Shown here piece after piece: positions 48,991 to 64,000 of a stretch of DNA of 64,000 nt. Under the pieces are notes generated by a model. The model did not search any database. It saw only the letters and a list, made by a program, of their open reading frames with translations, and was not told where the DNA came from. How positions within the stretch are numbered: the first letter of the stretch is position 1; every line of letters starts with the position of its first letter. Made by a program: the position numbers and the translations under genes. This DNA is from Enoplosus armatus (Eukaryota; Chordata; Actinopteri; Centrarchiformes; Enoplosidae), in assembly GCF_043641665.1 (NCBI RefSeq), contig NC_092180.1, positions 548,501 through 612,500 on the forward strand. Direction: 5' to 3'.

Positions 48991-49356
48991 ACAGTAACAC
49001 TGCAGTAACATTACAGTAATACTACAGTAACACTATAGTAACATTACAGTAGCACTATATTAACACTAACACTACAGTAACACTATAGTAACGTTAATGT
49101 AACACTTCTGTAACACTATAGGAACATTAATGTAACACTATAGGAACATTAATGTAACACTACATTAACACTAACTGCAGTAACACTATAGTAACACTAT
49201 AGTAACAATACAATAACACTATATTGACACTACCACTGCAGTAACACTGCAGTAACACTACACTAACACTGCAGTAACACTACAGTAACATTACACTAAC
49301 ACTATAGTAACGTTACAGTAACACTATATTAACACTAACACTGCAGTAACAGCACT
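48991..49356. repeat. 11-bp minisatellite, block 2
   Basis: Same GTAACACTA units as block 1 but more diverged. Confidence 0.9.
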
Positions 49357-50392
49357 ATAGGAGTTTAGTCATCAATGACCTCAGATTCCTTTTCTTCTCA
49401 GGTGATATTATTTTAAAGGTAGAAGCCTCATTAATACATTTATTTTGATACATTTTATTTAATAATTGTAAATTGACCCTGCAGTTCAATGACCTCATTA
49501 CAAAGATACAAATCTATTAGCAGCAAAAGAAGAAAACATTTTGTCAAACATCACATGACGTCGCTGAAATGATTGATTTATTTTATCTTATTAATGTTGT
49601 CATTTTCTGAGGTAGTTCAGTTGTGTTTAATGTATCTCTTTTGTATCATTATATATAATTCTACTCTTTTCTTTCGAGCGTTGATGTCATATTGTCTTAA
49701 TTTTGTTAATCAAGTTTTTATAATCAGCTTTTCAGGTTTTACATTTCTTTCCTTCTTTATTGTTCAAATTACTGCGGCACAGATTCTAACATGAGCTATG
49801 GGCGACTCTTATCCCTCCTGCAGTGACTTCCTCTCCATGCTATGATTTAACTGCCATCTGGCCCAGGGGCCTCAGGGGGGCCCCGAGTCAGCCAGCCTCA
49901 GTGTAAAGTGACTGTTATAGTGACACAGAGAGAGAGACAGGCAGACCACAGAGAGAGAGGGTCCAGGAGGGTCCAGGAGGGTCCAGGAGGGTCCAGCACA
50001 GAGAAGCCTGAAGCTCTTGCTTTGTACCTCAGACTGAAGCTTCACATTAACTTCAGATGAACTGAATGTCCTCATGTCCACTCAAATTATTTCATGAAGA
50101 GATTATTAATGTTTTCTTTCTTTATTAATACATCAATATGTTTACAATATGTATTTTTAATAGACATGTTATTATTTCTCTGATCATTCTTCGTTTGGTG
50201 ACATTATGCCACTTCAGTCTTGAATATTTAGTAAATATTTGAATTTTTCACAGCTGTATAATGAATGACGTACGTGACAAAGACTGATTAATGAATTATG
50301 AAACAATGGAGTCATTATTCCAAGAAACGTCTAACCACAAAACTGATAACTTCATAAATACACTGAAATCCTGTTGTTCTTTCTGAAAAACC
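49357..50392. other. Intergenic stretch between fhod1 and slc9a5; no gene seen
   Basis: AT-rich. A short GGGTCCAGGAG 11-bp tandem (4-5 copies) lies at 49958-49996. Confidence 0.55.
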
Positions 50393-52151
50393 TTTATTAA
50401 TTATAGCTGGAACACATTCAATCCTCCTTTTCATCTTTTGACAAAATGTTCATGTTGTCTTTAAGTTAAAACAGAGTCCTCAACCTTCAGACAGTTTGTG
50501 CCTGAAAACAGTGAAGAAGCTTTTTACCTGCGAGTCACACAAACTGACCTGAAGTCAGCAGGACGACGAACAAAACGACTGAAACCAAAAACACCTCAAA
50601 GTGCAAAAATAACACGACAGCACAGAACAGATAACTCTTCTAATAATGATGTACATCCTGTGAACATGTGAGATACTAAAACATCAGAGCAGCACATCGT
50701 ACGCGCACGCACGCAGTTAAAGCAGTGGCAGCGACGTGTCCAACAGCTTTGTACCACGTTAATGATTTTTTTTGTGACGAGTGATTTTCTAGTTGACACT
50801 TGGTGACAGAAAACATTCACACTTACTTTCAAACTCTTCAAGGACTTTCAAGGACTTTTCTGTGCAGGCTTGAGTGATAATAGAGCAGGTCTGTCACTGG
50901 TTATTTAGAGTTTAGAAAACATGTTTTAAAGCTGACTAAATGACCTCGCCTTGTATTTTAAGGACTCATCTTCGTCTGAAAGTTCAGCCTTGAAACTCCA
51001 TCTGCTGAGGAAGATCATGTGATACGATCAAAAGCTCCAGGACAGCTTGATTTGCCAACTGCACTATCAAGGTCAAGACTGAACTTTCATTTTTAAAATA
51101 ATTTTTCATTTAAATTCTGCAACTGACAGTTTTTGTAAAAAGACTTTAAAATGATAATTAAATGTGCCGACTAATGATTCAGTTTCTGTTTTAAATGACG
51201 GACACATCATCGTGAAATGTTCACATTCAAATGTAAAGTTGTATGAACAAACTGGAAACATCCATCAGGTGCAGCAACAATCAAACAGAGATGCTCAGCA
51301 GTAATAACCTTTCACAAATAGATTTAAATGCTGAATGAATCAATAATAATAAATGGAGTTCTGGTTCCGAATGAACTGCTGGTTTAAAGGGTTAAAGGTC
51401 ACATTTGGGAAATTCAACGAGCTGTTTTGTTGTTCAATCAGAATTAATGATCCCAGAACTTCATGAACTGTTTCACTACAAGGCTGCGAATTTGCCTTAA
51501 AAATCAAGCATATTCAAAAACTTTAAAGGACTTTACTCTATTTTCCAGGATGATGCTCAGAATAAATGTGCGTTTCAAACTGCTCCTGTGTTAGTTCAAC
51601 TTAATGAAAGATCCTCAGCAGCTCTGCCATTTAAGAAAACAAGCAACAAGAAGATGAAGAAAACAACAGCTGCTGGTGTTGCACCTGTAACCACACCCAA
51701 CAGTGATGTCACAGTGTCCTGGAGTACACCTGTGCATCACTACAGGAAGGTGAGCAGAAGTACAGGAGGGTGAAGTTACACTTTAAAAAATGAACAGGAA
51801 ATGGAGCTGGTGGTGAGATCGCCGTTTCTCTCTGAAGAGGTTTCTGGTGTTTTACTGAAAACATGGAGGCAGTTTGAATGAAATGTGTTAATATTGTTTC
51901 TGCTCTTCATGTTAAAATCAATAAAGACAGGAAGGAGACATGTTTGTAATCGTCCTGATGTCGCGTCAAATTCATGAACATTCATGGATGTTGAAGAGCC
52001 ACAACCAGAGACCAGAGACCAGAGAACTCCTCCTGCAGGAAACACCAGAGACTTCTCAGACAATCTGATCCTTGTGTCTCTCAGCTGGTCTGGGTTCAGT
52101 CTCTTTAATCAATGTTCACTGATGGATGGATCGATCAGTTTGAGTCTCTGC
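50393..52151 (-). other. Probable fhod1 3' UTR with AATAAA
   Basis: No coding sequence was seen here. A minus-strand AATAAA at 50398-50393 would give a 1.75-kb 3' UTR. A closer variant ATTAAA at 52109-52104, 43 nt after the stop, is an alternative. Neither was confirmed. Confidence 0.35.

Positions 52152-64000
<11,849 letters not shown>

Overview
This window looks like a vertebrate chromosome segment, most likely from a teleost fish. The grounds are two intron-containing vertebrate genes with short GT-AG introns, very dense (AC)n/(GT)n microsatellites, an L2-like LINE fragment, a Tc1/mariner-like MITE, hAT relics and TTAA-type non-autonomous DNA transposons. Nothing bacterial or viral was seen. 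The species cannot be read from the sequence.

Two genes are well supported, both on the minus strand. (1) slc9a5 (Na+/H+ exchanger NHE5) is complete from start to stop. Sixteen coding exons at 47710 down to 26110 join in one open frame of 985 codons plus stop (2958 nt). (2) fhod1 (formin homology 2 domain containing 1) lies 5' of it and enters from the right edge. Fourteen exons from 64000 down to 52152 join in frame and give about 810 C-terminal residues: a proline-rich FH1, a full FH2 and the C-terminal DAD with stop. The N-terminal part lies outside the window. Both genes were identified from recalled human protein sequences and exon-by-exon phase agreement, not from a database search.

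Layout: 1-21 kb is repeat-rich non-coding DNA with a truncated LINE (4.54-5.48 kb), a Tc1-like MITE (6.2-6.75 kb), a TTAA element (11.2-11.7 kb), a hAT-like relic (18.0-18.8 kb) and a few orphan minus-strand candidate exons. These may lie downstream of an ETS/YY1-type promoter at 21.5 kb. 21.6-26.1 kb is intergenic, with a small hAT element and one copy of a dispersed repeat. 26.1-47.7 kb is slc9a5. 47.7-50.4 kb holds the slc9a5 promoter and an 11-bp minisatellite. About 50.4-52.15 kb is probable fhod1 3' UTR. 52.15-64 kb is fhod1.

The most striking property is the repeat architecture of the introns. Different introns carry different long tandem arrays: 8-bp units over 1.6 kb, 10-bp over 0.48 kb, 21-bp over 0.33 kb, CAGACA-type over 0.57 kb and 20-bp over 3.6 kb. 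In addition, many splice junctions are immediately flanked by dinucleotide repeats with a consistent polarity: sense (CA)n just after donors and sense (TG)n just before acceptors. This resembles the AC...GT intron type described in fish, where the two intron ends are thought to pair. It is the most system-like signal in the window. The long reading frames inside the arrays are artefacts of stop-free repeat units.
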